Assembly: GCF_963924675.1 (NCBI RefSeq)
Contig: NC_089236.1
Location: 33,131,319 to 33,195,318, forward strand
Direction of reading: 5' to 3'
From: Phocoena phocoena
Lineage: Eukaryota > Chordata > Mammalia > Artiodactyla > Phocoenidae
Length of the DNA stretch: 64,000 bases
Part shown: in pieces, positions 36,991-48,805 of the stretch
Layout: each line of letters opens with the position of its first letter
Numbering within the stretch: position 1 is the first letter of the stretch
Notes under the pieces: model-generated
Told to the model about the DNA's origin: nothing
The model's database searches: none
The model's input: only the letters and a program-made list of their open reading frames with translations
Translations under genes and position numbers: made by a program

Positions 36991-37485
36991 CATGTTAACT
37001 ATTATTATGATTATATACAAAGAATCAACATATAAGTATAAATATATAACACATATATGTTTATATACTACTAGTGTTCATGAGGATGAGATCATAGAAT
37101 CTGGCATTGTATGCCTGGAAAATTGAATTTCCTGAGGGTGGCTGATAACCATGGATGAGAAATTAGAAGCCAGGATGAAGGAATTCTGCAAAGCTTTAAG
37201 TGAAACAAAGGAGAAGTATGAGGGAAATAGTGGTGCAGAAAGATGCTTTTGTAGACATAGGAGAATATAGTTGGAGCAGGTGTGTAGCAAATGTTTAGAG
37301 TAGGAGTTGATGGCAGAGGTTTAAAGCAGGACCAGAAATACTGAAATGAATCAGGAGCAGTCTAGGGGAGGTTACTGAGGAAGCAGTGCAGACCAGAGAA
37401 ATTTGGGAAACCTCTTTCCATTCTCAGTTTCTCACATATTTATCATAGCATCTGTAACTCTTTATTATTTGTTTATATTTCAATC
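36991..37485. other. Unclassified sequence
   Basis: Purine-rich at 37080-37400, perhaps decayed antisense L2, but not secure. Confidence 0.3.
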
Positions 37486-37489
37486 TTCC

Positions 37490-37640
37490 TCTATGGCTAT
37501 TCAAAGTGGACTCACCTGGGAGACTTTTAGAAATGCAGAGTCTCAACCCCACCTCTGACCTCTTGCACCTGCAGTTTTAACAAATGCCCAGGTGTTTCCT
37601 ATGCAGTCACAGTTCGAGAAGCACCGCTTTCCTAAACTTT
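37490..37640. mobile_element. MER5-like hAT (Charlie) fragment
   Basis: 'tcaaagtggactcacctggg', 'gacttttagaaatgcagag', then 'aaatgcccaggtg' and 'ttcgagaagcaccgc' follow the MER5 non-autonomous hAT order, with near-complementary halves. Confidence 0.6.
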
Positions 37641-38365
37641 AAGCTTCTAGCATGGTGCCTGGCACTTAGTCAATTCTTAACGGAAGTTTATTGAATGAAT
37701 TAAGTTGAATTTCTGGAGACCACCAAACAGAGTTTCAGGTGGAGATGGAAAAAGGCATTTTAACGCCAAACCAAAGCCTTCACCTAGAGCTAAACTTCTA
37801 CAGTGACTACAGAAACTAAAAAAATTCATCTGCCTTGTACAAGGTGTAGAAATAAGGTTCTGTAAGAGGAAAAATAGAGGGTTGGAGCTGGGGTGCAGGT
37901 TGCCCTGTGAGGGAAGCCCAGGAAATAGCCCACAGAGACCCTGGGAATATAGCTCCTATCATGAGACTCCTTCCACAGCACTACATGTATTATGTTCTTA
38001 AAACAAATGATTCCTTGTGTCCTACACTGAGGGAGACCTTGTGTGGTAGTGGCAGAGGCCTGAGTGGGGGGCAGGCAATCCCGCACTACTTCTAGAGGAG
38101 GTACGTTATCAGGGAGCTTTGTTTAGAGAATTGCCTCAGGGATCTGAAATTGCAGAAGGATTAAGTGGAAGAGGCCCCTAACCCGTTCCTCCTGGACCAC
38201 ATTTTTAGATGCACATAGAAATTCCTGCTTAAACAAGATAATTCATCTTAATATCTGCTTTTGGAGTTGAACCTAACTCACTGGGGTGTGCTGACAGGAT
38301 TTTGAAGTGTTCTCTCAAAATATAAATTTAAAATGTTCATTTTCCAGACCTCCTTTTTAAAAACT
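37641..38365. other. Mostly unclassified; L2/MIR terminus at its start
   Basis: 37641-37700 carries 'tggtgcctggcacttag' and 'ttattgaatgaat', a typical L2/MIR 3' end. The rest has no recognised feature. Confidence 0.4.
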
Positions 38366-38370
38366 GTATC

Positions 38371-38637
38371 CCTAATTAGGAATTTGGGCGTAACATAGAC
38401 CTGTTTATATATAAACAACAAGGACCTACTGTATAGATAGGGAACTATACTCAATATTTTATACTCAACTATACTCAATAATACTCAACTATAACTATAC
38501 TCAACTATACTCAATAATAACCTATATGGGAAAACAAACTGAAAAATATATATATATCTGAATCACTTTGCTGTACACCAGAAACTAACAACATTGTAAA
38601 CACTGTAAATCAACTATACTTCAATAAATTTTTTTTT
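38371..38637 (+). mobile_element. Old L1 3' end, sense, with a minisatellite
   Basis: 'aacaacaaggacctactgta', 'aatcactttgctgtacacca' and 'aatcaactatacttcaataa' are the sense 3' end of an older L1, with an A/T-rich tail. Inside it, at about 38446-38520, the unit 'actatactcaat' is repeated several times imperfectly, an expansion not present in related copies here. Confidence 0.78.
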
Positions 38638-38829
38638 AAGTATCCCTGTGTTTTAGCTTAGCTTTGAAAAACCAGAATCACCTTTCATCCTTTCCCCTAA
38701 CATAAAATCTACCCTTAATTCTTGCCTAATCCCTGTCTTGCATAAGTTTCTCCTTTTACTTTTGTAGAGGCGCTCCTCTGATTCAGAAGTCTGGAACAGT
38801 CTCATCGTTGGAAATTTGGCACCAAGGTT

Positions 38830-39000
38830 GTGTCTCTGGTGTCAGGTGGAACTGGCCTTGACTTCCTGCTCCATTCTTTGTTATATGCATGACCCTAAAT
38901 TACTTACCCTCTCTGCTTCAGTTTCCTCATTTGAAAAATGGCAATAATGGTGGCATTTTCCCTCACAGAATTGTCACATAGGGGTAGGATAGTGCTTGTG
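38830..39000 (+). repeat. MIR SINE, sense
   Basis: 'gcatgaccctaaattactta', 'cagtttcctcatttgaaaaa' and 'tggcaataatggtgg' are in sense MIR order. Confidence 0.7.
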
Positions 39001-39017
39001 TGTAAATTAAATGTATA

Positions 39018-39245
39018 TTAGTGGCTAGGAGCACAGATTCTGGAGCTGAACTGCTTGGGTAAATGCTCCACTACTGCTAGCTCTGTGTCCTTAGGCAAAC
39101 TGTATCACCAGTTCATGACTCAGTCTTCTTATTTGAAAAATGGTGATAATGATAGTATTTACCTCGTAAAGGTTTAATGAGAATTAAATTAGCAAAGTGT
39201 TTCATAGTGTTTTGTGCATTGTAAGTGCTATACATATGTTTCTTA
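39018..39245 (+). repeat. MIR SINE, sense
   Basis: 'ggctaggagcacagattctg', 'gtccttaggcaaactgtat', 'ttatttgaaaaatggtgata' and 'gtaagtgctatacatatg' cover nearly the whole MIR in order. It lies in tandem with the MIR at 38830. Confidence 0.78.
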
Positions 39246-39289
39246 ATTTAAAAAATGTACACAAGATGTGCTCAATAATTGTTTTTCTA

Positions 39290-40300
39290 CTGGCTGTCCT
39301 TATTTTCATCACTGCATCAATTCATCCCATTGATCCCTTACGAATCTTCCTAAAACACCTCTCTCAGCATTAGTTAGAATGGTGTGGCCACAAATAACAG
39401 GAAACCTAACCAGTAGCAGCTTAAACTATAATGTATCTACTGTTTACTTAACTGGTCACCTGGGAGTAGGAAGTCCAAGAATTGATTCAACAGTTCAATA
39501 ATATTATCAAAGACCCAGGCTTCTCGAATCCTCAGTGTGTGAGAGATCTTTCTTCAAGATTGCTGCTGAAGCTCTAAGCACAGTATCTGTACACAACAGT
39601 ATTCACAGGATGAGTTCAGCAAGCGGAACCAGATGGAGGAGAGAGCAAAATGATTTTTCCCTTTGTATATCTTTCTCTTTTAAAAAATTTTATTTTCCAG
39701 AAGCACTCAGTAGATTTTCCTTACAACTCATTGCTCAGACTCGGGTTACATTGTCAGAGCTGGTGGTCTTCATCCCTTGAGGCTGGGCAAACCAAAGGAA
39801 GGATGGCTGTGGGGAGGTATTAATAGTGTCTGTCACACTTTCATCAAGTCACTTTCTTGCCCTGTTTTAAAACCTTTTCATGGCACATCATTGCCTGCCA
39901 AAAAAGCTCTAGCCTTCTTAGTTAGGTATTGAGACTTCTCCATGAGATGTGGCCCTTCCATTTTCTCCATGGGTTCACCTCTATGGGCCTCTTCCTTAAG
40001 TCTATTCTGGTGCCAAGCCATCCTATCAGCCATGACCTACACTGCCTTATATTTTCCTGCCCTCCTCTCCCCATGTCTTATTGCCTGTAATATGTTTGTC
40101 AGTTCTCCCTTTCCAACCACAGTGACATACATGCTTCCCTGTTCATCTCTGCATGTGAAAATGCAACCTTTTCTTAAAGGTTCAGATAGAATGCCTTCTC
40201 TTCTACTGAAAACTTGTCTTATCCTCCAAAGCAGAAAGACCTTTCCTTCCTTCACATTCCTCATGTTGTTTTATGTTATTTAAATATTCTGTGTTATTTT
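39290..40300 (+). mobile_element. L2 LINE, sense, interrupted by an older repeat
   Basis: L2-like text at 39300-39365 ('gatcccttacgaatcttcc') resumes at 39840-40300 ('aaaaccttttcatggcacat', 'tgagatgtggcccttccatt', 'ctccctttccaaccacagtg'). The middle (39370-39835) resembles the unclassified repeat at 28.06 kb and probably inserted into the L2. Confidence 0.6.
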
Positions 40301-40379
40301 TATTATGGAAAGAGGCGATATATTTTTCACCTTTATGTCCCATTTCTCTCAGCTATGCTTAATAATTATAATAACAATT

Positions 40380-40620
40380 ATAAAACTTTATTATTTACTA
40401 TTTGATGGGCATGTAGGACATTTTGAGCACTTTACATGTATCATCTCATCACACTAACCTTTTAAAAGTGTGAATATTTCCTTTATGATGAGGAGTAAGC
40501 TGAAGTTAAATGAGATTCAGTGACAACTTAAGGTCACCAGACTTTAAGCAGTTGTGTTTAAGTATTTAGTGGCCTGTATTTTCAAACAGTACACTGTGTG
40601 CCTCCTTAATGTAATACTTT
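40380..40620 (-). repeat. MIR SINE, antisense
   Basis: 'gagcactttacatgtatcat', 'gatgaggagtaagctgaag' and 'aaggtcaccagactttaag' in antisense MIR order. Confidence 0.62.
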
Positions 40621-40919
40621 TCAAAGCAGTAAGTCCTCATTACATTTTTATTTAAATGAATGAAAGAATATTTGTATAAGTTGGCTAATAAATATCACCA
40701 GTCTGCATAATATGTGCCCTGCACCTGCTTCTCTCCCGCCTAAGATTAACCCCAAGAAACAAAATTGTGTTTTTAATGTAGATTATATTATCTGGATACC
40801 TCTCACAACCTTTCTCATTTTGCCTTAGCTATGTAGTCTTTTATTCATTCAACAAAAACAAATACCTGTATTAACTGAGCACATATTGCTTGCATGTGTC
40901 AAGCAGTGTGCTCAACCAT

Positions 40920-41240
40920 AATACTTTGGGCTCCATCTAACCACTGTAATAGAAAGCAGCTTAAACTACAGTGGTCTCTATTATCTCCCTTAACAATTGG
41001 TTGGTGTTTGCTAGGTATGTGCAGCAGCTTAATGATGTTGGGTCTCAGGATTGGTATCTCTGCAATTTGCTAGAACTTTCCCGCATGATTACAATCGGCT
41101 GCTGCAACTCCAGATATCACACCCTCATATAACTTACAGAAGTTTTTCCAAACTTCTTGTTGTATCTCAATGGTTAGAATTGGATTATTTACCTGCTCTT
41201 AGACCACTAGTCCCATCTTCCCTGAGATCAAGAATCTCTT
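40920..41240. repeat. Old unclassified interspersed repeat
   Basis: 'gcagcttaaactacagtgg' parallels 'gcagcttaaactataatgt' at 39418, pointing to the same old family. The family name is not certain. Confidence 0.4.
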
Positions 41241-41319
41241 AAAACCTGAGCTAAATTCGGAGTCTGCTATGTAAGAAAGAGGGGAGGGGAAATGGTTTTC
41301 AGTCACCAACAAAAATTGT

Positions 41320-41575
41320 TTTTCCAAATGAGTAATACAGAGATGAATAAAAGGGGCATAAATCCTGTCCTTATGAAGCTGACTCCTGGCAAGATAGTAA
41401 AATTTTTAAAAAAGTAAAATTATACATTGCTATGAATGATGAGAAAGAAATAAACAAGGATCTGTGAAGTAGACTGATGTCTACTTAAAGCAAGGTGTTT
41501 CTGGAAAGACCTCTCTATTGAGGTCATATAAATTAAGACCAAAGATGAGAATGAATCAGCTATATGCAGAGCACA
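41320..41575 (-). mobile_element. L2 LINE fragment, antisense
   Basis: 'tcctgtccttatgaagctga', 'gctatgaatgatgagaaag' and 'tttctggaaagacctctct' are in antisense L2 order. It ends at a GT microsatellite. Confidence 0.55.
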
Positions 41576-41580
41576 GAGGA

Positions 41581-41581
<1 letters not shown>

Positions 41582-41619
<38 letters not shown>
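41582..41619. repeat. (TG)n microsatellite, 19 units
   Basis: Uninterrupted TG/GT dinucleotide tract of 38 bp, able to adopt Z-DNA and often polymorphic. Confidence 0.96.
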
Positions 41620-41622
<3 letters not shown>

Positions 41623-41650
41623 CATGTTTTATATTTTTTGCGTCTTAGGA

Positions 41651-42112
41651 TGTTTTCGAATTCTGGGTTCTTACAGACCCAGGGAAATGCTGCCCCTCCC
41701 AAGCCTGGCCAATTCTTAGAGACAGCAAAGGGCTGGGCTGGGACCATGACTTTCATATGCAAACCAAGCAACCAACCTCAAGTTATACACCCAAACACCC
41801 CCTTTTATCTAGTTCTCAGACACCAAGTCAATATTTCCCCTGCTCTAAATCATCCCAGGGCCAGGTACTAGGCAACTAGAGACCACTCCTCTAGCCCAAA
41901 GCCTGCCAAACTAGCTGATCCTCAACTCTTTACTCTGCCCTGCCTTGTCTTTCCCGTGGAAACATCAATAAAGGCTTTGGTCTAGGCTCTCCTCTGGCTC
42001 CTGTCTTCTGCCTTCTGACCAAAGCCTAGCACTTTCGCTTTGCCTTGAGTGCTGTGGTGCGTGTGCCCCTCTCTCTTGGGAAATGTAAGTAATAAAAATC
42101 TTCTTTCAATGG
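41651..42112 (+). mobile_element. Solo LTR of an endogenous retrovirus, sense (edges approximate)
   Basis: C-rich U3-like sequence followed by a polyadenylation signal in 'catcaataaaggctttgg' (near 41966) and a pyrimidine-rich R/U5-like stretch ('ctcctctggctcctgtcttc'), an arrangement typical of gammaretrovirus-like (ERV1) LTRs. No internal viral sequence adjoins. Boundaries and target duplication were not resolved. Confidence 0.55.
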
Positions 42113-42545
42113 CATTAACTTCTCCATGTTGTCACTTAGCTACCTTCATAAATTAATACCTGGGCACTAAGCAGTGTGGAAGCAAGTGCAAATACACTTG
42201 ATGAACACTGGAGAAAATAAAAGAAAGCAAGTGTGGCTCTTGACTAGTTGGTATTACAAGATTGGAGAGGGTGAAGACTTACGGCTGTCTACCAGAACTC
42301 ATTCTCCTCTTCTTTTACAGCACTACAATGTAGCTGGGTAAACGAATGCCCAACTGCTTTGTGTTTCCCAGGTTCATTTCACTTATGTGGGGCCAATAGA
42401 ATGTCAGTAGGCACGATTGGATAATCCTTTAGAGATAATGCCTCAGACAATGGATGTCCTTCCTTTATCCTCTCTTTTTATCCCTTCCCACCGGCTGCAC
42501 CCTGTCTGTGGCAGTGACTCAGCTTTGGATGGTTGTATGAAGACA
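42113..42545. other. Unclassified sequence
   Basis: No recognised repeat or exon. Confidence 0.35.
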
Positions 42546-42549
42546 ACAC

Positions 42550-42745
42550 TCTAGGACACTTGCTCTCAAAGTGTTGTCCCAGATGGGCAGTGTCGGCATC
42601 ACTCAGAAGCTTGTCAGAAATTCATACTCTCTAGCCCCAACACAGACCTACTAAATCAGAAATTCTGAGGATGGAGGCAAGAAATTTATGTTTTAGTCCA
42701 AGTGATTCTGGTGCATGCTCAAGTTTGAGAACCACTATTTTAGGC
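42550..42745. mobile_element. MER5A-like hAT (Charlie) element
   Basis: Ends are complementary: 'cttgctctcaaagtgttgtc' at the left and 'tcaagtttgagaaccactat' at the right. Between them are 'cagacctactaaatcagaaa' and 'aagtgattctggtgcatgct'. This is the standard MER5A layout, a non-autonomous hAT transposon. Confidence 0.8.
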
Positions 42746-43320
42746 AAAAGAGGAGACATAAAAGGAAGAAACTGAAGTACCTGAATGTCCACATGGCATA
42801 AAGCTGTACATATGAATCTGGAGCTCAGGAGAAAGTTGTGGGTGGGAGATTATCAATTTAGGGTGCTATTCAAAGCCACAGGAACACGTGAGATAACCAA
42901 GGGAGAGAGTCAGAGGAAGAAGGAAAAGAAGACTGAGGATTGGGGCATGGGTAGCTCCAACATTTAGAGAAAGGGAAGGGGAAGAGGAGCCTGAAAAGGA
43001 ATCTGAGAAGTGGGGACGAGAGAGGCAGAAAGCAAGCTAAGAGTGAGGTCATGGAAATTAAGAGGGTAGAGTGTTTCAGAGGGGAAGTTGGGGCCCCTCT
43101 ACTCAATGCAGAACCTCTCCCTTCCTCACTGAGTAGCAGCAATGCCTTGTTGAACAATTGACCCTCACTCAAGGGTGGGTCTGACTAAGTTAAAATAACC
43201 CTCCCCACGTCCTCCACCCCCTGCCACCAATGTTTGCTACGAGAATGAATGTGAGGCCAGTTCTGGCCAATAAGATCCTAGAAATGTACTAGTGAGTTAT
43301 GTGAATATCCTTCCTTCTCT
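42746..43320. other. Unclassified, partly purine-rich sequence
   Basis: 42890-43090 is purine-rich on the plus strand. No element or exon is recognised. Confidence 0.35.
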
Positions 43321-43619
43321 TCTTTTTTTTTAAAAAATATTTATTTATTTATTTTGAGCTGTGTTGGGTCTTCGTTTCTGTGTGAGAGCTTTCTCTAGTT
43401 GTGGCAAGCGGGGGCCACTGCTCATTGCGGTGCGCGGGCCTCTCACTATCGCAACCTCTCTTGTTGTGGAGCACAGGCTCCAGATGCACAGGCTCAATAG
43501 TTGTGGCTCACGGGCCTAGTTGCTCCGTGGCATGTGGGATCTTCCCAGACCAGGGCTCGAACCCGTGCCCCCTACATTAGCAGGCAGATTCTCAACCACT
43601 GCGCCACCAGGGAAGCCCC
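43321..43619 (-). mobile_element. CHR-1-like SINE, antisense
   Basis: Begins with a T-run and (ATTT)n tail, then 'gttgggtcttcgtttctg', 'tctctagttgtggcaag', 'ttgctccgtggcatgtggga', 'cagggctcgaacccgtg' and 'gccaccagggaagcccc'. It has the longer body of CHR-1-type elements. Flanked by ccttccttctct (43309-43320) and ccttcctttct (43620-43630), a near-match duplication. Confidence 0.9.
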
Positions 43620-43630
43620 CCTTCCTTTCT

Positions 43631-46600
43631 ATTGATAGAGAACAATAGGAAGCTAATGTCTGTCTCTCCCACTGGATGGAAATAATATAGCCCTTGTTGT
43701 TACTGGAGGTCATATCATGACCACAAAGGACCATGACATCATAATTTTAAGGTCATAAATTTCCTTATTTGTAAAATGGGGATAATGCTAGTATCTACCA
43801 CACAGAGGATGAAGCTGGCACTTTGGACACTCATGCAAAGAGATTAAAGGAACTAAAGCCCTTGATGACATGGCTGAGCTGCAAAATCAACCGAAGCAAC
43901 CTTTCTGTTTGTGAGCTAATACATTTCCTTGTTTCATCAGTTTAATTTAAGATTTCTGTTGCTTGTAGCTGGAAGCAGCTTATCTGATACAGTGATATAT
44001 GAAGGCGATTTCTATTGTTAATTGTCAGACAGTCACCGATTTATTACAAATTCTCAAGAAAGATTATTTGCGTGAAGTATTCTTCAACCAGTGTTGTAAA
44101 GCACTTTTCTAATAAAAGGAAATCTACAACCTAATCTTACAAGACAACTACAAAAAAATCAGCTTAGGAATAACTGATTAAGCATTTTACTTACCTTAGA
44201 ATGCATATATATTTCCTATTAATGTATTCTACAATTCAAGTCATATTTTGATATTAAAACCTCAGTGGAACTAATTTTTTGAACTCTCATTTGGCAGAAA
44301 AATGCAAATATTTAAAGTCTATGTCTTATCCCTCCCTCAACCTTGAGTAATTGTAGGGACTGAAAATTAGGTCTAGGAAAAGAACATCTAGAATTTTAAA
44401 TATGAAAAATACTATAAACATGAAATATATGCACACAAAGTCAATGGTTTGACTGGTTGAAATATTGATATCTTAATTTCATTGAGAAAATCAATCTATT
44501 AAAATACAATGAAACTTAATACTTCAAATTAACTTTATTTACTACTGGAACACTAGTGGAGGTTGTAGAAAGAATGTTAATCTAGAAATCAGGAGCTTTT
44601 TGAATTAGTTCCACCCTTCCCACCAGGTCTGTAGTCTCAGATATATAATTAACCTCTTGTTACCTTATCTAAGGAGAGTGAGGAGAGGTTGATCTTGGTA
44701 ACCTGTAAAGTTCTTCCAGTTCTGTAATTCTATAATTTAAATTGTTATCTTAAATCCCTAAAGTGAAAATAACTAAAGGCACATTTTTATAAACGTGTTC
44801 TATGTAATCTACTCTATTTCTAATTCCAAATTGGTAATTGTTTTCAATTCGTAACTCAGTCTCTTTCAAATATTTCTATTTGTAGTTATTTACTAGGAGC
44901 ACGTAGAAAGCTTTCATATGGATGAGTTTTAATTAAATACCTGTGTGCCATGCACTGGAAAGACATATTTTAAAGAGAGGTGCAAATAGACTGTCACAAT
45001 GAAAAAAGAAACTTTCCTCTTTCTGGTGCCTAGAAACAGGATTAAAATTAAGCATGACTCTAAAACCAGCAATGTATTTCATAACTTATGAGATTATCAT
45101 TAACAATATTCTTATTAAAAATGCCACTGTCGACATTCTCACAGCGTGATAAGGGCTGCATCAGCAGGATTAGTTTTGTGGTGTGAAGTGCTTAGTATTT
45201 GGTTTGTACTGCAGTGTCTTTTATGACAAACATGCTTCATTCATCCAATGACAGAAGTTAGCCATATGCAAATGTGGGCAACAAAGATGATTTCCTATGT
45301 ACGTTCCCCAATATTAATAGACAAATGTTATACTTATTTCCTTTGATCTACTGTTAGTTCCTCTTAGCTCTCGCTTCACTCCCTCCCACACAAAAGACAT
45401 GTATATTGCACATAATTATTGAGCATTTTCTTACTAAATCCTCTGTCTTCTCTAGTGTTAAAAGGCAGTAGTAGTACTTAACCTTTGGCTTGATAAATGT
45501 GATTCAATCGAGTTAAACTGCTGTTCTTCTAGAGCTTAAAAAGTAAAATACCAATATAAATATGTGGTAATTATCACCGGAACTGTTCATTTTTAACTAT
45601 TAAATTTAAACAAAGAACAATTGCTGTTTGTTCATGCAAAACAAACAGTGCCTGCTTAAGATCTTTTTGATTAATCTGCCTCCCTGCGTGCAGATCTAGG
45701 AGAAAACACTGCCTCGGGCTCAGCACGTACATCAATGAAATGGAAAAAGCTTTGCTGTCCCAGTCAATTGTTAGGGTTTTCCCAAAGCAGGGGTTTAGTG
45801 GTAAACAATTCAGGATTAGCTGGGGAAGGGGATGCCAAATGCTGGGGAACAGGCCAACACACCCAAGGCATGGCAAATGCAGCCTAATTCTAGAACCAGC
45901 ATCAGAAAGAAGGGAGGAAGGTGGTTGAATAGGTGAGAAAAGGAACTGTTATCAGACACAGTGCCAAATCATACTCGAAAGTACATCGGAAACAAGTATA
46001 ATGAGAAGGAGGAGGAAACTTTTTAAACCAAAACTCCTGGCAGAGGCACTGCTGTGAGTACGAGGGCCAGACACACGTCCCTGGGGGTGTGCTCAGCATG
46101 TTAGGTCACCTGGGAGGACACCAGGGGGTGAAAAAGGCAGATGGATTCAGACAGTAAAGCCTGCATTGGAGACCCTCATGCTCCCAGAGCTTCCCAGCTT
46201 GAATAAAAATCCACAGACAATCACAACCTATTTCATTTGGTTGGATTTCTTGTAGAAACTGGTGTAAATGCAGAGATGGATGTTCAGCCTTCTGAGAGGA
46301 GTTGAGGGAAGGAGGCTGTGGGGAACCACAGGGAAGGTCCAGATGGGCATTGGCCTGTGGACAGGACTTTCCACTGTCTGAGGGGAAGCGGCCCCAGTTG
46401 ACCACTTTGTTACACGAGAGAAGTGAAATGATAACTGTCTACTATATTTTAGACACTGGCTAAGTCTTTTATGTTACTAGTAACACCAAATCAAGAGAGG
46501 GCAGGCTGGGCCCAATCCTCTTGGGGTAGGGCTGGCAGGAGCAGGGTAATGGGCAGATCCCAGCTGCTGGCAGGACACGTTGGCTGAGCTTCCCTGGGGA

Positions 46601-47080
46601 GCCAGGGCTCTGACCACTGTGGTTCAAGTTGAATGTGTGAGTGGGCATCCGTGTGTGGGAAGGGTTGGCCAAGACAGAGGAGTCCTAGAAACCCAAGCAG
46701 AAGGAGCCAGTTAAGCAGCCTCAACCCCAATTATTTACAGGGTTCTCCTAGATAGATTCATGGGCTCACTCACCAACCCTGTCTCGGGCTTGAATATTTC
46801 ACACTCATGTTGTTTCCTTGGATGAAAAAATTGATATACAGATTCAATATCATCTCATTTAATTTTGAAGCAGCACAGAGCAGACTGTAGACATGAGGAG
46901 TCATCAAGACCACCTAGAAAGGGGATAAAACAGGAACAGGAATTGACATCAAATGGAAATGGACAGAATGTGATTTCTGAATGGAGGGATGAGACTTGTA
47001 AATGCTAACTAATAACAGAACAAGTCAAGATACTGTAATGATCAATTGCTATCACATGACAAAGATGGGATAAGGCACCT
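43631..47080. other. Repeat-poor 3.4-kb stretch
   Basis: The longest interval in which I recognise no clear transposon (a decayed MIR may lie near 44625-44750). No exon can be supported. Notable sequence: an octamer-like atatgcaaat at about 45265, and a cluster of SOX/forkhead-like words around 45610-45650 including an inverted pair CTGTTTGTT / AACAAACAG. It could be single-copy regulatory or simply undecipherable sequence. Confidence 0.4.
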
Positions 47081-47084
47081 GGGG

Positions 47085-47275
47085 TGGGGGGGGATGAATT
47101 GGGAGATTGGGATAGACATATATAACTAATATGTATAAAATAGATAACTAATAAGAACATGTTGTATAGCACAGGGAACTCCACTTCACTGTACAGTAAA
47201 AACTAACACAACATTGTAAAACAACTAAACCCCAATAAAAAAAAAAAAATAAGTAAATAAATAGATAAATAAAAA
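47085..47275 (+). mobile_element. L1 3' end, sense
   Basis: 'gggggatgaattgggagatt', 'gttgtatagcacagggaact', 'taacacaacattgtaaaac' and 'ccccaataaaaaaaa' are an L1 3' UTR with poly-A and an A/T-rich tail (AAAT units). Very short 5'-truncated insertion. Confidence 0.82.
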
Positions 47276-47369
47276 TTTAAAAAAGAACTAAGGAATCATA
47301 TAGTATTGATTCCTGTATTAAATATATTCACATATATATATTCATATATGTATAATTCATATATTAAAT

Positions 47370-47640
47370 ATTTTAAATGTTGAGAAAATACCATGGGACA
47401 AGAACCATACGAGATACTGAGGACACAAAGTTGAATGATATGATCATTTCTCTCAAGAAGCTCTTCATCTGGTGGAGAAACACATGAGTTAAAGAATAAT
47501 CAAAGTGTAATGTGTTATATCAGATGTAAGTACAAAGTCTTACAGGAGCCAGCGAACAAACCCAGCTCAGCCTGGGAGCCACAGAGAGCCTCCCAGAGGA
47601 AGAAAGTCTCATCAAATGGGATGTCATATACGTTTACATA
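47370..47640 (-). mobile_element. L2 LINE fragment, antisense (tentative)
   Basis: 'atttctctcaagaagctctt', 'ctggtggagaaacacatg' and 'gcctcccagaggaagaaa' resemble antisense L2. Weak. Confidence 0.45.
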
Positions 47641-48075
47641 GAAAGACATAGCTGGGACCTGGATTACCCAATCCTTTTTTAATCAGTAGTCCTTCATTTC
47701 AATGTTCCACAGAGAAATGTATGCACAGAAACTAATGATCAGATTTGGCCCTAACTCAGTTGAAATAATGAGTTAGGACAGACCATGGGAATTATATAAG
47801 CCAAGTTGCTTAGAACGAAAGTGGCCTCAAAGTCCTCCTTTGCCTCCTTCTATCCTTCACCCTGGCTGACACCTAGCTCAGGTCATTGCAGGCTAAGGCT
47901 ACAGGAGCAGGCTCTGAGCTCTCTGCACCTCTTCACAGTACATCAGGAGACCACAGTACTGCCTTATGTGGATTCACCTTTTGACCCCTTTGCTCAGCTC
48001 AAGGAAAAGCTCCTTTCCTTTCATGGTGATCAGTAAAATGCCTTTGAATGACCAATTTTAACAATATTGCTCTAC
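47641..48075. other. Unclassified sequence
   Basis: No recognised repeat. The plus-strand open frame at 47806-48036 shows no recognised domain and is not called. Confidence 0.3.
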
Positions 48076-48079
48076 CCTG

Positions 48080-48790
48080 GGGGAGAGTTTGTGGAAGAAG
48101 GACAGGGTGGAGAGGAGCCTTGACATCCCTGGAGAGTGTGAGAGTGCTGTATGAGCTAAGTTTTGAAGCACAAGGTAATCTAGAAATGAGTATTCTTGAC
48201 AGAGGGAACCATATGCCAGACATCCGACGTGAGAGATCCTAGCAAGTCTAGGGATCGCCAAGGAATGCAGCATGGTTGGACCCAGGATGTGAGGAGGGAT
48301 GGTGGGGGCAGCATGAGAGGGAGAATGCTGAGTAGCTGGGGCATTACTGTAGAGATGGATGGGCCACCAGAGGATTGAAAGTAGCCATGACATCACATGC
48401 TTATTGTAGAACCAACACCTGCTCATATAAGAAGTCTACTTAAGCCTATTCTGTACTTTACTACTATCCTGATTCTATCCAGTCCCCAAACTTATTATTA
48501 TGAGATTCCTATAATGGGTAATTAGCTACAGCTCACTGAAAATTGGAGCATTTTGGAGAGTGTCCAGGAGCAATGAGGCTCTAGTAGTATGAAAGTAGCC
48601 TTGCGGCATCTGGGAAAAGAAACTATGGGGCACGTTGGGCTGAAACTCTGGGTTAAGACCACCAAGCAAGGAAAGAGGCATGAGGCCCATTTTAATCTCC
48701 CCAGGCAGCATACTGAGGTGAGGAAGAAGTTCAGTCAAAGGAAGAGAAGCAGGTTAAATCTGCTTGGTTCAGGGCCTTGAATAAGGAGTC
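48080..48790 (-). mobile_element. L2 LINE fragment, antisense (tentative)
   Basis: Purine-rich text with L2-antisense-like words ('gagctaagttttgaagcac', 'ttcttgacagagggaacca', 'ccaaggaatgcagcatgg'). Decayed. The SINE at 48806 follows. Confidence 0.5.
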
Positions 48791-48805
48791 AATGAGAATG
48801 GATAC

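Noticed and set aside
46491..46730. Minus-strand open frame that looks like a signal peptide (LRLLNWLLLLGFLGLLCLG) and a short secreted protein
   Set aside because: It starts with TTG, not ATG. An in-frame stop lies just upstream, and no exon boundary or homolog is recognised. Leucine runs arise easily from CTG/CTT-rich sequence.
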